Position numbers and translations under genes: made by a program. Positions 62,354 to 64,000 of a stretch of DNA of 64,000 bases are shown one piece after another (within the stretch, counting starts at the first letter, position 1; each line of letters opens with the position of its first letter). The notes below the pieces were generated by a model that saw only the letters and a program-made list of their open reading frames with translations, was not told the origin of the DNA and did not search any database. The stretch comes from Bacteroidota bacterium (GTDB lineage: Bacteria > Bacteroidota > Bacteroidia > Cytophagales > Cyclobacteriaceae): the NCBI GenBank assembly GCA_018267135.1, contig JAFDZA010000019.1, forward strand, positions 1 to 64,000. The letters run 5' to 3'.

Positions 62354-63631
62354 TCAGTAGCTGACGCGTATTTTTTCCAGAATGGATTGCACATTCTGAC
62401 GTACTGAGCTGCCCGATGAGGTAAAATTATTGTGCATAAAACTAAACACTAGAATTTTATTTTTTTTGGTTATCAAAAAACCACTCAAACATTGCACGTT
62501 CGACAGCGATCCGGTTTTACCAAAAATATAAGGTGTTTCGCTTTTGTATAATTTTTTTAACGTACCGCTTTTCCCTCCTACGGCCAGCAAGGCAAACAAT
62601 CTTTCTTTTGATGAAACGGCATAGGTTTTTTTCCAAAGTGTTACAATAGATCGTGGAGTAAACAAGTTGAAACGCGAAAGCCCGGAGCCATCCACCCATT
62701 GCGGGGCATCGGGCAGATCAGACAAGAGTTTTTGTGTGGCATACCGAATGGCAATTTCCGGTTTCAGCGTGTCGCTTACCATGGCCGCACATTGTAATAA
62801 TAATTGCTCGGCAATAAAATTATCACTTTCTGTCATCATGGGTTTATACGCGCTGTCCACCGGAATGCTTTTCAGCACGAAATATTTTCCTGACGGAAAT
62901 GACATCACGCCTTCTGCTTTTCGGTGTAGCGTGTCGCTTAATAAGCCGGCCGTAAGATCGGGGCTGCCACGGAATGGGATTTGCCACGATTTATTTTTCT
63001 TTTCGGAAGGATAGTAGATAAGATGGTTTGAATCTATACTCCGTACCATTTCTTCTTCGGGGTGTTTTTCATTAGCTGATTGCCAATCGGCTGCAAAGCG
63101 TTTCGGTTGGAAATTAAACCCGTCTTTCATTCTCTGGATAGCAATCAGATTTCCGTAAATAGGGAAAGAGGAGCGTTCGGCAGAATAATAATAGTTATAA
63201 TCGTCCCAGGCCCAGCCCGGCCCTAATGCTTCGGTCTGAAAGTTGGAAGAATTAAAAAAAAGGTTACCGGCTGTGTTTTTAAGAAAGAGATAGGTTCGGC
63301 TATTATTATAAATACCCGAATAAAGAAAAGAGGGATCGCCCATACCTTGAAAAAAGAGAGAATCGTTTTTTTTTATATACTTCAAGGCAATAAGTGAGTC
63401 GCCTAATAACCGCAACGAGGTATATAGCGTAAAAATTTTGGTGTTGGAGGCCGGTGTAAAATACGTGGCTCCGTTAAAATCCACGATGGGCTTAGATGAA
63501 TTTAATTCGGCTAAGTAGAACCCGACCTGATCGTGCAGTGATTTTTCGGATTGTAGAACTTGTTTCTTTATTTGAAAGGCAGGCGAGCAGCTTGCCAAAA
63601 GCAGGAATCCGGCTGAAGCAATCCGTATCAC
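62354..63631 (-). CDS. dacB: D-alanyl-D-alanine carboxypeptidase/endopeptidase, PBP4 type
   Basis: 425 residues from a GTG start that overlaps the upstream DinB-family stop (GTGA). Lipoprotein signal with C15 (LLLASC). The penicillin-binding motifs are S62-N-T-K65, SDN in MTESDNFIAEQ, and KTG in FGKTGSLS. The domain II/III insertions of PBP4 are shorter than in E. coli. It trims or opens peptidoglycan cross-links. The downstream GH3 gene supports a wall-recycling role. Confidence 0.88.
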   Translation of the reverse strand: MIRIASAGFLLLASCSPAFQIKKQVLQSEKSLHDQVGFYLAELNSSKPIVDFNGATYFTPASNTKIFTLYTSLRLLGDSLIALKYIKKNDSLFFQGMGDPSFLYSGIYNNSRTYLFLKNTAGNLFFNSSNFQTEALGPGWAWDDYNYYYSAERSSFPIYGNLIAIQRMKDGFNFQPKRFAADWQSANEKHPEEEMVRSIDSNHLIYYPSEKKNKSWQIPFRGSPDLTAGLLSDTLHRKAEGVMSFPSGKYFVLKSIPVDSAYKPMMTESDNFIAEQLLLQCAAMVSDTLKPEIAIRYATQKLLSDLPDAPQWVDGSGLSRFNLFTPRSIVTLWKKTYAVSSKERLFALLAVGGKSGTLKKLYKSETPYIFGKTGSLSNVQCLSGFLITKKNKILVFSFMHNNFTSSGSSVRQNVQSILEKIRVSY

Positions 63632-64000
63632 TTCTCGGCCAGATAATGTTCTTGCAAAATTTTTCGGTGATGGGTTTCATGACCGGCAATGATAAAGCCC
63701 AGTGCCATGACTGAAATTTCTTTTCCGCTGGCTATTCCCTTACGGGTGAGCATTTCCGGTGTAAAACTTTCAAACAAGTCTATCGTGCTGGTGCGGAGGT
63801 GCGCCATTTCGGCTGCTATTTTTGGTAAAGGTCGGCCTGAAGCATTTGCCTGAGGTGTGTAATCTTTTTCATCGAAGCCGGGCAATTCAGTTTTATCGTT
63901 TCGGGCAAATCGCAGCGCACGATAAACAAAAATACGTTCGGCATCAATGAGGTGGCAGAGCGTTTCGCGAATGGTCCACTTGCCGGAGGCATATACCCAG
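63628..64000 (-). CDS. DinB family protein, truncated by the window edge
   Basis: About 124 codons visible; the true start lies beyond 64000. SGKWTIRETLCHLIDAERIF carries the first metal-ligand His, and ALGFIIAGHETHHRKIL carries the later His pair of the DinB/YfiT-like four-helix bundle. Family members are metal-dependent thiol transferases or hydrolases. It is translationally coupled to dacB by a four-base overlap. Confidence 0.85.
   Translation of the reverse strand, partial: WVYASGKWTIRETLCHLIDAERIFVYRALRFARNDKTELPGFDEKDYTPQANASGRPLPKIAAEMAHLRTSTIDLFESFTPEMLTRKGIASGKEISVMALGFIIAGHETHHRKILQEHYLAEK

Noticed and set aside
1..64000. tRNA genes, CRISPR arrays, prophage, restriction or toxin-antitoxin systems
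   Set aside because: All gaps between genes were read on both strands; none holds a cloverleaf-like sequence, regular repeats with spacers, or genes of these systems.

Overview
The window is ordinary chromosomal DNA of a member of the Bacteroidota, most likely of the Cytophagales/Cytophagia side. The gene set supports this: DUF2480, BT_3928-type DoxX protein, HYC_CC_PP protein, DUF3347 metal-efflux modules, a TonB-plug protein with macroglobulin-like domains, a 931-residue M16 peptidase, FloA-NfeD and archaeal-type ProRS. So do many promoters of the Bacteroidota form TTTG-N19-TAnnTTTG. Genes are tightly packed, often overlap by 1-4 bases, and lie on both strands. No tRNA or CRISPR array was seen; an rRNA-type leader may leave the window at the left edge.

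Layout. 1-228 holds a consensus promoter reading left out of the window. 229-3657 (minus) is rpmH-rnpA-S41 protease-tsaB-DUF2480. 3.7-15.3 kb holds an M16 zinc peptidase, a lone ABC ATPase, an APC permease, an ABC-F ATPase, an orphan sensor kinase and ClpC. 15.4-24.6 kb holds tsaC-wbqC diverging from mltG-thioesterase-yihY, then the rimP-nusA-infB translation/transcription operon and an EamA transporter.

24.7-33.6 kb (minus) is an accessory heavy-metal (probably Cu/Ag) efflux operon: HYC_CC_PP protein, a CusA-type RND pump split in two by one in-frame TAA, a TolC-type channel, two CusB-type lipoprotein adaptors and two DUF3347 modules, one fused and one free. 33.6-37 kb holds a large plug-domain protein and an IS200-type element whose transposase has an amber codon before its catalytic tyrosine, flanked by a tandem 41-bp palindromic repeat.

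37-51 kb is housekeeping: FloA/NfeD, an aldo/keto reductase, Rieske protein, M20 amidohydrolase, YraN, phosphoglucose/phosphomannose isomerase, LipB, an S9 peptidase, PurM, a SpoU methyltransferase and FolP. 51-64 kb holds a duplicated DUF1599 protein, a BT_3928 protein and shikimate kinase. It then has a FadL-like barrel next to a remarkable tyrosine/glycine-rich secreted protein, followed by ProRS, TpiA with a previously unlisted 55-residue membrane protein overlapping its end, a GH3 glycosidase, a PBP4-type carboxypeptidase and a truncated DinB-family gene at the right edge.

Most notable points: the split pump; the Tyr/Gly-rich matrix-like protein; the disabled IS200 element; the hairpin in the rimP-nusA leader; and several promoters so close to the start codon that leaderless mRNAs are likely.
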